Source: a virus. From it: 64,000 nt of DNA. Within the stretch, counting starts at the first letter, position 1. Each line of letters starts with the position of its first letter. Positions 48,857 through 59,400 of this stretch are shown here, piece after piece. Made by a program: the position numbers and the translations under genes. The DNA is taken from positions 1 to 64,000 of IMG/VR virus record IMGVR_UViG_3300035180_002250. One strand, written 5' to 3'. The notes below the pieces were generated by a model. The model had not been told where the DNA came from, ran no database searches, and worked only from the letters and a program-made list of their open reading frames with translations.

Positions 48857-51800
48857 TTAGTTTTGATTCGCTTGTAATATTTCCACCATCGATATGAGCT
48901 TCTGCACTGCTCCGTACATGACTGCGTATAATTGATCGACATTCAAATCAAGACAATCCTCGATTACTTGTTCAGTACTATCACTTAGTTTTACTGTAAA
49001 TGGTTTAACTGAAACGGATTTGCTGAACACCTTCTGCACATCTTGGGCTATCCATCCAAGTTTATGTCTATCTTTAACTTGATCTTCTGTATAGACACCT
49101 TCTTTCCAACAAAACCGTTTTAACGGAAGTCCTTTTACAATTTCATAACATCTATCGATATTTGCTAAACTGATGTCTGTTTTAAGCCGTTCATCTGAGG
49201 ATACTGTCCAAGTAGTTGTAGATGGCTTTGCTGCACTGTCTGAACTGAGAGTTAATTGATACCCAGGCGCTGTCGTTCCGATTCCGACATAACCTTTCAG
49301 AATAGTCTTTGTAATCGAATCATTCCCCAAAACTACACTATTACTACCAACGCCAGTAGCACTCGCTCCAATCACAATCTCATTCGTATCTCCGTCCGCC
49401 AGAGCCATTGTGTTGTAGCCAAGGTAGACTGAATTATTTGAAGTTTGATTAGGGGTGCTACCACCAGTTATATAACGACCAGCATTCATGCCTTGTGCTA
49501 TATTGTTATAGCCTGAGAAGATTGAATAAAGCGCATTCATGCCTTGTGCTGTATTGTTATAACCTATGCTGTTTAAATAAAGAGCATACACCCCTTCTGC
49601 TGTATTGTTATAGCCTGTGACGTTATACCCACCTACTCCAATACCTATAAATGTGTTATATAGTGCATTACTAGTAGAGCGGATTTCAAATGTGTTACCT
49701 CCAGCAGAGTTTGTAATAGCATATATCGGATTGTAAGACCCAGTAATTTGTTTGATAGATATTGTAATAGTTCCAGTTAAGTTTATAGTGGGGTCCATGG
49801 CCAGCGTTCCAGTTGTAGTAGCTTTCATTATCCAAGAGCCTGACGAGGCAATTCCATTGAGTACTTGCCCACCAAAATATAGATTAAATGACCCAGCAGT
49901 CCTATTTGTGACTGTGTATACAAGGTTATAGACATTTCCAACCACAGCAGCTAGAGTATTGGAGACAGCACCAGTATAGTTAGCCAGATGAGTAAAGCCA
50001 GAAGGCCAACCACCGAAAAAGGAACCGTATGTCCATCCAGAAGAAGTAAGTAGTTCTGAACTAAATGGAGCTGATTCAAGCGTAGTAGTTGACCTCTGAG
50101 TTAGTTGTGAAGAGGGAAGCGTCGTACCAATACCAACATTTCCTTCCACAGCTAATCCATTTGGTGGACCCGGTAATCCAGAATACGTTGATCCAATCGT
50201 AATTGCTCCTACAACCCCGAGGTTGCTTCCTGGAGAGGTTGTCCCGAGACCTACGTTGCCTTTCAGAATAGTCTTTGTAATCGAATCATTCCCCAAAACT
50301 ACACTATTACTACCAGCACCAACAGTACTCGCTCCAATCACAATCTCATTCGTATCTCCGTCCGCATAAGCCATTGTGTTGTAACCAAGGTAGACTGAAT
50401 TATTTGAAGTTTGATTGGGGGTGCTTCCGCCAAATATATAATTACCAGCATTCACGCCTTGTGCTATATTGTTATAGCCTGTGAAGTTTGAATAAAGAGC
50501 CTGCATCCCTTGTGCTGTATTGTTGTAGCCTAAGGTGTTTGTAGAAAGAGCATACACACCTTCTGCTGTATTGTTATATCCTAGGATATTATACCCACCT
50601 GCTCTAATCCCTATAAATGTATTATATAGTGCATCACCAGTAGAGCGGATTTCAAATGCGTTACCTCCAGCAGAGTTTGTAATAGCATACGTCGGATTGT
50701 AAGCCCCAGTAATTTGTTTGATAGACATTGCAATAGTTCCATCAAAGTCGGTAGTGGGTGTAATGGACAGCGTTCCAGTTGAAATAGCTTTATTCCCCCA
50801 ATAGCCTGTTGAGGTAACTGAAGATGTTGTTACTCCACCAAACGTTACACTGAATGACCCAGCAGTCCTACCTGTAACTGTGTATGTAATGTAATAGATA
50901 TTTCCAATCACAGCAGATAGAGTATTGGTGAGACTACCAGTATTATTAAGCATATGAGTAAAGCCGCTAGGCCAAGACCCTGCCCATCCTGTGTATGCCC
51001 ATCCAGAGAAAGTAAGTAGTTCAGAACTAAGTTGAACTGATTCAAGCGTAGTAGTTGACTTCTGAGTTAGTTGTGAAGAGGGACTCGTCGTCCCAATACC
51101 AACATTCCCTTCCACAGCTAATCCATTTGTTGGGCCATTTAACCCAGCATACGTTGATCCAATCGTAATTGCTCCTACAACCCCGAGGTTGCTTCCTGGA
51201 GAGGTTGTCCCGAGACCTACGTTGCCTTTCAGAATAGTCTTTGTAATCGAATCATTCCCCAAAACTACACTATTATTACCAACGCCAGTAGCCCCAGTTC
51301 CAATCACAATCTCATTCGTATCTCCGTTCGCCAGAGCCATTGTGTTGTAGCCAAGGTAGACTGAATTATTTGAAGTTTGATTAGGGGTGCTACCACCAGT
51401 TATATAACGACCAGCATTTGCGCCTTGTGCTAAATTGTTGTATCCTGTTGTGTTCGAATAAAGAGCGTACACCCCTTGTGCTGAATTGTTGTATCCTGTT
51501 GTGTTCGAAGAAAGAGCATACACTCCTTTTGCTGTATTATTATAACCTGTTGTATTATACCCACCTACTCCAATACCTATAAATGTGTTATATAGTGCAT
51601 TACTAGTAGAGCGGATTTCAAATGTGTTACCTCCAGCAGAGTTTGTAATAGCATATATCGGATTGTAAGACCCAGCAATTTGTTTGATAGATATTGTAAT
51701 AGTTCCATCAAAGTCGGTAGTGGGTGTAATGGACAGCGTTCCAGTTGAAATAGCTTTTGGCCCCCAAGAGCCTGACGAGGTAATTGAAGAGAATGTTACT

Positions 51801-53035
51801 CCACCAAACGTTATGGTTAATGACCCAGCAGTCCTACCTGCAACCGTATATGTAATTTGATATACAGATCCAATCACCCCAGATAAAGTATTGGTGAGAT
51901 TAATAGTATTACCAGTCACATGAGTAAAGCCACTAACCCAATAACCTGTCCATCCTGTGGATACCCATCCAGAGGAAGAAAGTAGTTCGGTACCAAGTTG
52001 AGCTGATTCCAGCGTAGTAGTTGACATCTGAGTTAGTTGTGAAGAGGGACTCGTAGTACCAATACCAACATTCCCTTCCACAGCTAATCCATTCGTCTGG
52101 CCCTCTAACATAGCGTAAGTTGATCCAATCGTAACTGCTCCGGCTACACCGAGTTTACTTCCTGGGTAGGCTGTACCGAGACCGACATTACCTGTGTTAT
52201 AGTAAATGTTGGAACCAGAGGTTACCCATTGGCTACTGCTTCCACTGGCAGCTGTTGTCTGAGTTGTTCCGTCAGGAAATTTGAAACCCCCAGTCATAGA
52301 CTCAATAGTACCCACTACAGATAATTTTTGCCCAGGACTAATCGTTCCAATACCAACATTATTACTGAAAAACACATTTCCGTTTGCAAGAACATTACCA
52401 ACTGCTGAACCAGAAGAATTAACAAAAGACGTGATAGGCCATTGGATACTTGTAATCATTACAGAAGGCCATGTAACCGCCGAGTCCACTACACATGTGG
52501 TGCTATCCGTCCAGCTTTGAATGTAACGAGTCTGTCCGACAGCAGTCAACATCACTCCAAACACAGGAGAAGTTGAATCATACCCAGCCAACACAGCATC
52601 AGCAGCACTTGAAAAGGTCACAGTAGTAGAACCAGATGCCGAGACAGTACCTGCGAATCCAGAATTAATAACTGTTGAGCCTTTTGTTATTAATGAAGCT
52701 CTATCAATATATGTTTTTACTGCTTTTTGTGATGGAATCCTTAAGTCGGAATTTCCAGACAATTTTGTGTCTGTGTCAATCTTAGCTGTAAGTGTCGCAG
52801 GTGTGATGACAAGGCTGGAGTCTGCACCAATAATAGTTTCATCCCCTGTAGCCAGTTCTACTACTCCTGCACACGTAGTAGTAGCTGCTGATGTATTACT
52901 AATTGGGTATTCAGTCCCAGCATCATTCTTAACATAAATATGTCCATCAGTTTTGGGATAAAGACAGATTGTTCCGGAGGGAACTGTAATTGGAGCATCT
53001 CCTTTACCTATAATAATTTTACCGGCATCCGCCAT
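48857..53035 (-). CDS. Giant tail fibre with C-terminal S74 intramolecular chaperone
   Basis: The 1392-residue product starts MADAGKIIIGKGDAPITVPS. Three large repeats of about 320 residues follow. Each has a NVGIGTTSPSSQL-type block, a beta-rich block (TYTVTGRTAGSF), ITNSAGG-x-FEIRST, and YadA-like units GYNNTAQG-x-x-ALYSN-x-x-GYNN. The end (SSDERLKTDISLANIDRCYE, then HKLGWIAQDVQKVF) is a peptidase S74 chaperone that trimerises the fibre and cuts itself off. It probably determines host range. Recombination among the internal repeats could change fibre length. Confidence 0.9.
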   Translation of the reverse strand: MADAGKIIIGKGDAPITVPSGTICLYPKTDGHIYVKNDAGTEYPISNTSAATTTCAGVVELATGDETIIGADSSLVITPATLTAKIDTDTKLSGNSDLRIPSQKAVKTYIDRASLITKGSTVINSGFAGTVSASGSTTVTFSSAADAVLAGYDSTSPVFGVMLTAVGQTRYIQSWTDSTTCVVDSAVTWPSVMITSIQWPITSFVNSSGSAVGNVLANGNVFFSNNVGIGTISPGQKLSVVGTIESMTGGFKFPDGTTQTTAASGSSSQWVTSGSNIYYNTGNVGLGTAYPGSKLGVAGAVTIGSTYAMLEGQTNGLAVEGNVGIGTTSPSSQLTQMSTTTLESAQLGTELLSSSGWVSTGWTGYWVSGFTHVTGNTINLTNTLSGVIGSVYQITYTVAGRTAGSLTITFGGVTFSSITSSGSWGPKAISTGTLSITPTTDFDGTITISIKQIAGSYNPIYAITNSAGGNTFEIRSTSNALYNTFIGIGVGGYNTTGYNNTAKGVYALSSNTTGYNNSAQGVYALYSNTTGYNNLAQGANAGRYITGGSTPNQTSNNSVYLGYNTMALANGDTNEIVIGTGATGVGNNSVVLGNDSITKTILKGNVGLGTTSPGSNLGVVGAITIGSTYAGLNGPTNGLAVEGNVGIGTTSPSSQLTQKSTTTLESVQLSSELLTFSGWAYTGWAGSWPSGFTHMLNNTGSLTNTLSAVIGNIYYITYTVTGRTAGSFSVTFGGVTTSSVTSTGYWGNKAISTGTLSITPTTDFDGTIAMSIKQITGAYNPTYAITNSAGGNAFEIRSTGDALYNTFIGIRAGGYNILGYNNTAEGVYALSTNTLGYNNTAQGMQALYSNFTGYNNIAQGVNAGNYIFGGSTPNQTSNNSVYLGYNTMAYADGDTNEIVIGASTVGAGSNSVVLGNDSITKTILKGNVGLGTTSPGSNLGVVGAITIGSTYSGLPGPPNGLAVEGNVGIGTTLPSSQLTQRSTTTLESAPFSSELLTSSGWTYGSFFGGWPSGFTHLANYTGAVSNTLAAVVGNVYNLVYTVTNRTAGSFNLYFGGQVLNGIASSGSWIMKATTTGTLAMDPTINLTGTITISIKQITGSYNPIYAITNSAGGNTFEIRSTSNALYNTFIGIGVGGYNVTGYNNTAEGVYALYLNSIGYNNTAQGMNALYSIFSGYNNIAQGMNAGRYITGGSTPNQTSNNSVYLGYNTMALADGDTNEIVIGASATGVGSNSVVLGNDSITKTILKGYVGIGTTAPGYQLTLSSDSAAKPSTTTWTVSSDERLKTDISLANIDRCYEIVKGLPLKRFCWKEGVYTEDQVKDRHKLGWIAQDVQKVFSKSVSVKPFTVKLSDSTEQVIEDCLDLNVDQLYAVMYGAVQKLISMVEILQANQN

Positions 53036-53038
53036 ATC

Positions 53039-53266
53039 TTACCTCACACAGAGAATAGATTCACTACCAAGAACAATCGTCCCAAAATTAAATAGCATTC
53101 CTGAAGCTATAGCGTATTCTTGCCTATCCCCAACAGTAACTGTTTCTCCAAGTTCAATTTTCCACTTAGGATAAGAACTTGCGGATGATTGCATGGGCAA
53201 AGAATCTGCACCTAACAATTCTTTTATTATGCCATCATAATTACATAGTGGACGCTTCTCAGCCAT
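53039..53266 (-). CDS. Small tail-block protein, 75 residues
   Basis: The product starts MAEKRPLCNYDGIIKELLGA and appears beta-rich in its second half (GETVTVGDRQEYAIASGMLF). It lies between two fibre-type genes with almost no spacing, so a tail or baseplate role is likely. No family was recognised. Confidence 0.6.
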   Translation of the reverse strand: MAEKRPLCNYDGIIKELLGADSLPMQSSASSYPKWKIELGETVTVGDRQEYAIASGMLFNFGTIVLGSESILCVR

Positions 53267-53277
53267 ATTAATTATCC

Positions 53278-53877
53278 TTATGCCAAAACAATAGGAATTT
53301 CAGACTGAAAGTTCATAGCTGTAGTGCTAATAGCAAAGCCAACTCTTTGAACGACATTACCTGACCCGGTAGGAGCCGTAGAAGTAATACCTCCAGGAAT
53401 AGAGGCTGACAGATACAAAACACCAGGAGTCAGCCCAGTGCACTGAGCATTTGTTCCTTCAAAATAAACTGTAGCACTATTCCCGGCTGTCGCAGCGGCT
53501 AGAATAAACCCATGAGCTTCTTTTCCAGGAGTAGAAGCATCGGCTTTTCTGCATTTAGCAGTACCTGTAGAATTATAAATATTCACCAAGTCACCAGCTG
53601 CTAAATTCTCTGATGCTTCAACTAAAGCCGTATCGGCGCCAACTCCAGTTGGCATCATGGTACTGCTTATTTTCCCTGTTGCATCCAGAGACACAACTTT
53701 TCCAGCATCACTTGATCCACCTGATGAATCAGTAGAATTAACAATTGTAGTATCTAATACTCCATTAGTATTTAATGCTGGAATTTTCCCTGCGTCTACA
53801 TCACCAGCACTGCTTTGTACTGACTGTTCTTCCCTAATATACCCGCCAGATTGTTTCAAATATTTTTCTGATGCCAT
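53278..53877 (-). CDS. Tail/decoration-type beta-rich protein
   Basis: The 199-residue product starts MASEKYLKQSGGYIREEQSV and continues GKIPALNTNGVLDTTIVN, a pattern seen at the start of many phage fibre proteins. The C-terminal 110 residues look like a beta domain (ENLAAGDLVNIYNSTGTAKC, GFILAAATAGNSATVYFEG), as in decoration or fibre-tip modules. It sits in the fibre operon. Confidence 0.6.
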   Translation of the reverse strand: MASEKYLKQSGGYIREEQSVQSSAGDVDAGKIPALNTNGVLDTTIVNSTDSSGGSSDAGKVVSLDATGKISSTMMPTGVGADTALVEASENLAAGDLVNIYNSTGTAKCRKADASTPGKEAHGFILAAATAGNSATVYFEGTNAQCTGLTPGVLYLSASIPGGITSTAPTGSGNVVQRVGFAISTTAMNFQSEIPIVLA

Positions 53878-53885
53878 GTTTCCCC

Positions 53886-54374
53886 CTAATTTCCTAGTAT
53901 AATTGGTTCCCCTATATCAACGATCATTGTATTTGAATTAATTGGAAATCCTAGAACAACGATTGACCCATTTTGTGGTAACACTTGAGTCAATGTCCCG
54001 TTCTCCCCTAGATAAATCAACCTAGTTATATCCCATACCCAGGATGGTTCTTCGATTTCACCATCTTTGATCACTTTGATCTGACCACCCTCCACAGCCG
54101 CCGTAACAGATATCCCAATAATTCTTTTTAAGCATTGCAAATTCATTCTGTCTGCATAAACGGCTTCCCCATTTTCATCAATTGATATTACTCTATGCCC
54201 ACTTATTGGTCTAGAAACAGGTACCCAGAATCCCACACCACCAGGAGACCCCGGTGGCCCAATATCTTTAGATACTACGATTTGCACTGGCTGTTGCGTA
54301 GTATCTAAAAAAGTATCAATCTGTGGAGTTACTGAAATTATATGGTCTATTTTAGTATAAATTATATCAGTCAC
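53886..54374 (-). CDS. Tail-block protein with short collagen-like segment
   Basis: The start is GTG 54374, overlapping the preceding stop (GTGA). The 162-residue product has GPPGSPGGVGFW near residue 39, a short collagen-like stretch typical of fibre proteins, then SGHRVISIDENGEAVYAD. The rest is beta-rich. Likely a minor tail or fibre component. Confidence 0.6.
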   Translation of the reverse strand: MTDIIYTKIDHIISVTPQIDTFLDTTQQPVQIVVSKDIGPPGSPGGVGFWVPVSRPISGHRVISIDENGEAVYADRMNLQCLKRIIGISVTAAVEGGQIKVIKDGEIEEPSWVWDITRLIYLGENGTLTQVLPQNGSIVVLGFPINSNTMIVDIGEPIILGN

Positions 54375-54778
54375 TGTATTACTCGTGTAACGGCGGCTAT
54401 AATATTTGCTGTTCCATACTGTTTAAGTACTGTTTCACCAAAAGAATTCATTAAGAATAAATCATATACTCCTATAATGTCTTTAAAACCTACACATAGC
54501 CCCAATGTGTCATTATCTCTTATATATACTCTATAAAAACCATTACTAGGGTTTGTTATATAAATTCCTGTTGCTAAATCTGGTGTAAAAGTTCCTGGTA
54601 TATATAAAATATTTAATAAAGATCCTGTATCTGTAATTTTCTTTTTTACAGACATCCTTGCTGAGTACCCTGTCAAATCGACAGCGACAGCTGGATCTCC
54701 TGTTTTCCATTGGTATGTTTGGTCAAACGTACCACCTTCATAGATCGTAATATCAATATTGGCAGCTACACATCCCAC
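54371..54778 (-). CDS. Minor tail-type protein
   Basis: The start is GTG 54778 after GAGGTGG; no in-frame ATG is near. The 135-residue product has the pattern YEGGTFDQTYQWKTGDPAVA followed by DLTGYSARMSVKKK, which recurs in phage minor tail and upper-baseplate proteins. It is the first gene of the leftward fibre operon. Confidence 0.6.
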   Translation of the reverse strand: MGCVAANIDITIYEGGTFDQTYQWKTGDPAVAVDLTGYSARMSVKKKITDTGSLLNILYIPGTFTPDLATGIYITNPSNGFYRVYIRDNDTLGLCVGFKDIIGVYDLFLMNSFGETVLKQYGTANIIAAVTRVIQ

Positions 54779-54903
54779 ATACCACCTCTACAATTTATGC
54801 AATTTATTTAAGGTTAATAAGGTATTTTTTACAATAAATTTAATACAATCAATTATATACCACTTTAGCCAATACCAAGACCTAACTTATATATATATAT
54901 ATA

Positions 54904-54945
54904 AAATTCGCCTTATACCCACATGTCTAAAAGTATGGGTTTACG
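54904..54945. mobile_element. Solo IS605-type left end
   Basis: TTCGCCTTATACCCACATGT, then CTAAAAGTATGGGTTTACGGCG matches the left end at 45250-45300. It folds as CGCC...TACCCA with TGGGT...GGCG. No tnpA or tnpB is nearby; it is a relic or a very short non-autonomous copy. The rest of the 54779-55050 spacer is AT-rich with no gene seen. Confidence 0.65.
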
Positions 54946-55050
54946 GCGTTTTTGGTAATGTTAATAATGTTATCACTAATTGAATATGCTATTAATATAT
55001 ATATTAAATAATGAGTAATTTACTTAACATTTTTAATGTAGATTAAACTG

Positions 55051-56298
55051 CTATATGTAGTACTTTTTAATGCGTGTAACCATCTCAAACACAAATCCAC
55101 TACATGTAACATAGTTAATCCAAGTGCTCCAAAATTTACTGGTTGTAAAAACAGAATCATTGCTTAAACATGGTATAATTTTGTTACAGGTAGCCAACGT
55201 AAGCACTTTGTTCTCTTTTTTGCAGTTATCAACAATAGTGATTAGTGTCTCAATTTTTTTTATATCACTATCCTTGGTACAATTTTTTAAAGCGTAGGTT
55301 AGATGCTCAATAAGCTCTTCAAAACGGTCTACACTCAATTCTGGTGAGTAGTATCTATTTTCAGTTATAATTTTTCCAATTCTTATGTTATTCAACTCTG
55401 TTTGTTTTTCACGATGCTCTAATATTATATTATTCTGTAACTCTTTTACCCCTGATTTAGAAAAGAACAAAAAGTATTTTAAATTACCAGTGTTTGTTTT
55501 CTTTACAAATTTAATATTGCAGTCAATACCACAATTTATACAAAGTAATTTAAACGCAGCTAAAAAATTATAGTTTATGGAATATAGCTTACACACTGGA
55601 AATTTGTTATTATTGGTATTAGAATAGATAATGCCATCAATATCTAAAATTCCAGAAATATAACCATATAAAAACTCTAATGGTGGTGTAGAGGTAGAAT
55701 CATTAGTTACACACAAGTCTAAAATATTTGATGTATTATCAATATGTTTAGTAGAAATAAAACTTCGCACTTTTGGTGCATTATGCACAGACAATATTTT
55801 GTTATCAATATACTCGAATGTGACTGAATTTCCATCGATATTTTTGATATATTGTTTTATTTTTTCAAGTAAAATTTCGTTTTTAGTTGTTATGTTAAAA
55901 GAAACACGGTCCCCATCGTTGATAAATTTTTTAGGTACCCAAAATGTAGTTGCACATACTCCAGACAACCATCCTAATTCCCTATTAAGGGTATATTCAA
56001 AATTGACATCGATTAGTTTACCATCTTTTTCAGGGGTAGTTGTTGATATAGCGTAATTATTTTCTTTTAATGTGTTATTATTATTTTTATATAATCCATA
56101 GTAACCGATAAACTTTGGTACAACCATTTTATAGGTTGGTTTAACTCGTACTTCTTCCAAATCTTCATTCAATGTGTTAATAAGAAATTGATCATCCTGG
56201 GTATAGTAGTACGCGGTTCCGGTATTGGTTTCAACTTCGGTAAGATACTTTTTTGATTTGTCTCTGTTACAACTATGATTTTGTAAATAAACGTACAT
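55051..56298 (-). CDS. Free-standing LAGLIDADG protein derived from the RNA polymerase intein
   Basis: The start is ATG 56298 after AAAGGGG; the frame is open from 56334. The 415-residue product aligns with the intein in the gene upstream. TNTGTAYYYTQDDQFLIN matches TNTKRTVLCSMDHSLVTV, VVPK is shared, ELGWLSGVCATTFW matches DFGWLTGAFCGDGW, and YISGILDIDG matches MLAGLIDSNG. KFWSTWINYV matches KFWEKWAYMV near the end. Both splice junctions are missing. The first LAGLIDADG helix lost its acidic residue (Thr), while the second keeps it (Asp). Confidence 0.8.
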   Translation of the reverse strand: MYVYLQNHSCNRDKSKKYLTEVETNTGTAYYYTQDDQFLINTLNEDLEEVRVKPTYKMVVPKFIGYYGLYKNNNNTLKENNYAISTTTPEKDGKLIDVNFEYTLNRELGWLSGVCATTFWVPKKFINDGDRVSFNITTKNEILLEKIKQYIKNIDGNSVTFEYIDNKILSVHNAPKVRSFISTKHIDNTSNILDLCVTNDSTSTPPLEFLYGYISGILDIDGIIYSNTNNNKFPVCKLYSINYNFLAAFKLLCINCGIDCNIKFVKKTNTGNLKYFLFFSKSGVKELQNNIILEHREKQTELNNIRIGKIITENRYYSPELSVDRFEELIEHLTYALKNCTKDSDIKKIETLITIVDNCKKENKVLTLATCNKIIPCLSNDSVFTTSKFWSTWINYVTCSGFVFEMVTRIKKYYI

Positions 56299-56429
56299 TT
56301 TTATTTCCCCTTTCGATGATTTCATATTGTTCAACTGAGTAATAAGGGTTGCAACGGTACTTAACTAAGGTTAAGGTATAGTACCTAAATTAATTAACAT
56401 ATTTAATTATGCCCAGTATAATTAAAAGG

Positions 56430-59400
56430 TTAACTACCTATTTGCACAAAGTCGGTTAATTTTAATTTACCTGCGTAGTAATCTTTCCAAGCATCTATAT
56501 CGTTGGTGTAGTGTTTGACATCTTTATTTGTACCAGCAGTACTTCCCACATTCTTTGTACCCATATATAGCCCAACTACCGCCTCGCCTTTCGGGAACTG
56601 CAATATACTTCCTATTTTTTTATCGGAAAAAACTTGCTTTGAAGGAACAATATTCTTGGCGTCTTCAACAGCACCTTTTGTTACAGGCACATGTACGGTT
56701 TCGGTGTCCCATACAACAAGGCCAGACTCAGTTACCATCGTATATGCAGGTGGAATAGTAAGATCATATGCAGTTGTTATCTCAGGAATAGGGCGGATAT
56801 TGGTAATAACATCCCATTCGATGCTAGCATCCATCACCATGTAAGCCCATTTCTCCCAAAACTTGATATCACTTTGAAAGACCCCAGCTTTAATCAGAGT
56901 TACAATATTTTTTGCAGTTTCCAGTGGGAGTACACCGTCAGTTTTCATTGTTTTTGCAACAACTACCTGAATCGACTTCAATTGCTTCTGCGTGTCACCT
57001 GTAATTTCAATGCCACACATCGTCAAATGCTTTATAGTCAGATTATCAGTGATCTCCTGCATCCGTGTTTTACTCAGTTTAGGAACATACCTATCCTGTT
57101 TCAGGTTATTATCATCAATCACTGCCCTGGAGAGCTTTTCAACCTTTTGCGAGTGGTACAGAACGATCTCCGATTGAATTTTGGCAACCGTTTCCGTACT
57201 AAATACAACAGACCAGGAGGTACCCCCTTCATCAGTTACCTTAGAAAACTTTGCTGTAGCCGACATCCCCAAACTGTTACAAAGTGAAACGATTTCAAAA
57301 GCCAACCTCTTTGATATGGTAAAATATTGGACACAACATTGCGTCTTATTTTTACTTTTGGCTTTAACATCAGACATAGATACAGTACCGTTGGAATCAA
57401 TCAACCCAGCCAACATTCCCTTACGATACTCTACAGGTGATTCTAACCAAAACTCAGGAAGATGCTTGTTACCTGCATCCTGGCCGATACTTTTCTTAAA
57501 AAAATCATTATTACCCTCAAATAGTGAATTCATAATCCTTATTATATTATTTCTAAATTGAACGTCACGTTCCGTAATACATAATTGCAAAGTGGAAGTA
57601 TCATTATCATTATTAGCACCAGTGGACCAACCATCACCACAGAAAGCCCCTGTAAGCCACCCAAAGTCATAACTCAGTGGTATTTCCGTGATTGATTGGT
57701 ACTTGTCGTAATCAGTATTAGTAAATTTTATTGAGTTGATTCTACCCCCAGGTACCTCCAGTTTTACTTTAGGTACAACTAGACCTACTGCAGGTACAGC
57801 TTTTACATAGTTCAAATCATCATCGACCGTAACCAAGCTGTGATCCATCGAGCATAATACGGTTCTTTTTGTATTAGTTAAGCATTCCACCATCTTCAAG
57901 TTTTTATGAATGGAAAATTCTTTAACTGGTAACCACTTGATTTCACCATTGTTAACAGTTAAAACTTCCACACCTTCCGGAACAGCATATTTTTCTTTGT
58001 TACCCGATATTTCCCTGCTCTCCTCGATTCTCGGAAAGTCCTCCAAATTAATTAATCCATGCATGTACTGAATTTTACTGTTTTCATTATTGAAGTTAAG
58101 TAAGAAATTATTAATATTATTATTATTTATTTTTTTCCGATAGTAGACTGAATTAATTAGAGAATCTCCATCATAATCCGCATTGCTACTAGTCTCCCAC
58201 AGTGTATTTACCTTTAACGTCTTTCCATCACGTAAAACAGGGTATGCAGCAAATATACTATGCCGCCACAGCGTAGGCGCTCTATTAACTAATACAGGAC
58301 GTTCCTTGAGTTCTTGGTCAAGTATTTTCTTGGCCATTGGACTTCGCGCCTCAACCTCTTTCTTAGCCTCTAAAATAGTTTTACCCATACTAGTAAGTTG
58401 TTTCAGAATAAACGGTGTATACAAAGTCCAAGCCATGTCCAACGGCATTCCAATTTGGTCCAAACCTAGGGTGTTGTCTGGAGCAATCGTAGCTCGGCCA
58501 GTAAGATTCATTTTAGAGTAAATAATCTTATGCTGGAAAAAACCTTCCTTCGGAATATTCCCGGAAATATAGGATAACGCCCCTTTTACCCCACGGTTAC
58601 GTAGCATTGGATTTTCAGGGTCCATTGTACCAGCAAGTTCAGAAACCCGTTTGTACAAGTTGTGCCGCATTTGGTCCAAACCATAGTCCAGTCCTTCTTG
58701 CTTGTACTTCTTCAAAACATCGTTCTGATTTATTAAATCTCGGTATAACAGATTGGAGTCACTAACGATCTTTTCACCTGTATCTGAAATAATAAAAGGT
58801 CTGAGTGCCGGTGGGGTTACTGAAATGTACTGTTTCATGTATGCATCACCAGCCTTCAATCCATTTTCTTTCAAAGCAGACAGGTATTTTAATTTTTTAA
58901 CCTGAGTGTCTAACGCTGTTCCACTGAGTTTTACATTGTTTATCTGACTTTTCGTTGCTTCAATCTCTTTATCAATGTCAATGGAATTCAACTTATTTTT
59001 TAACGCCTCACCACCTTCTTTTACGTAAGTATCAACAACGTTTTGCTTGGTTCCACCGAGTAAAACTCGGATGGCATTTTCAAATACTGGGTTGATAACT
59101 GGTTCAGCCAGTTGAATATGCCCCCACTTGGTACCCTTTACTCCACCAAGAATACGTTTATCATAAAGCCCACCATTTTCAGGTTCGTACTTGGGGCCAA
59201 TCTGCTTGCCGTTCACAATCTCACCAGAGCTTAAATGCAGTGTGTCATTATCTGTCAGTGGACCCAGTTTCAATACGTTACTATCTTTAGTTACGTTGAT
59301 TCCTGCTTGTTTCAGGATATCCACAAACTTCGTGAATACCTTCTTTTCCTTCGGTATCTCAGGGTTCATTCCGTTTTGAAAAGCTCTCCAGTACTCTATA

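Noticed and set aside
56691-57287. 198-residue plus-strand ORF over the intein
   Set aside because: Antisense shadow of the intein coding region.
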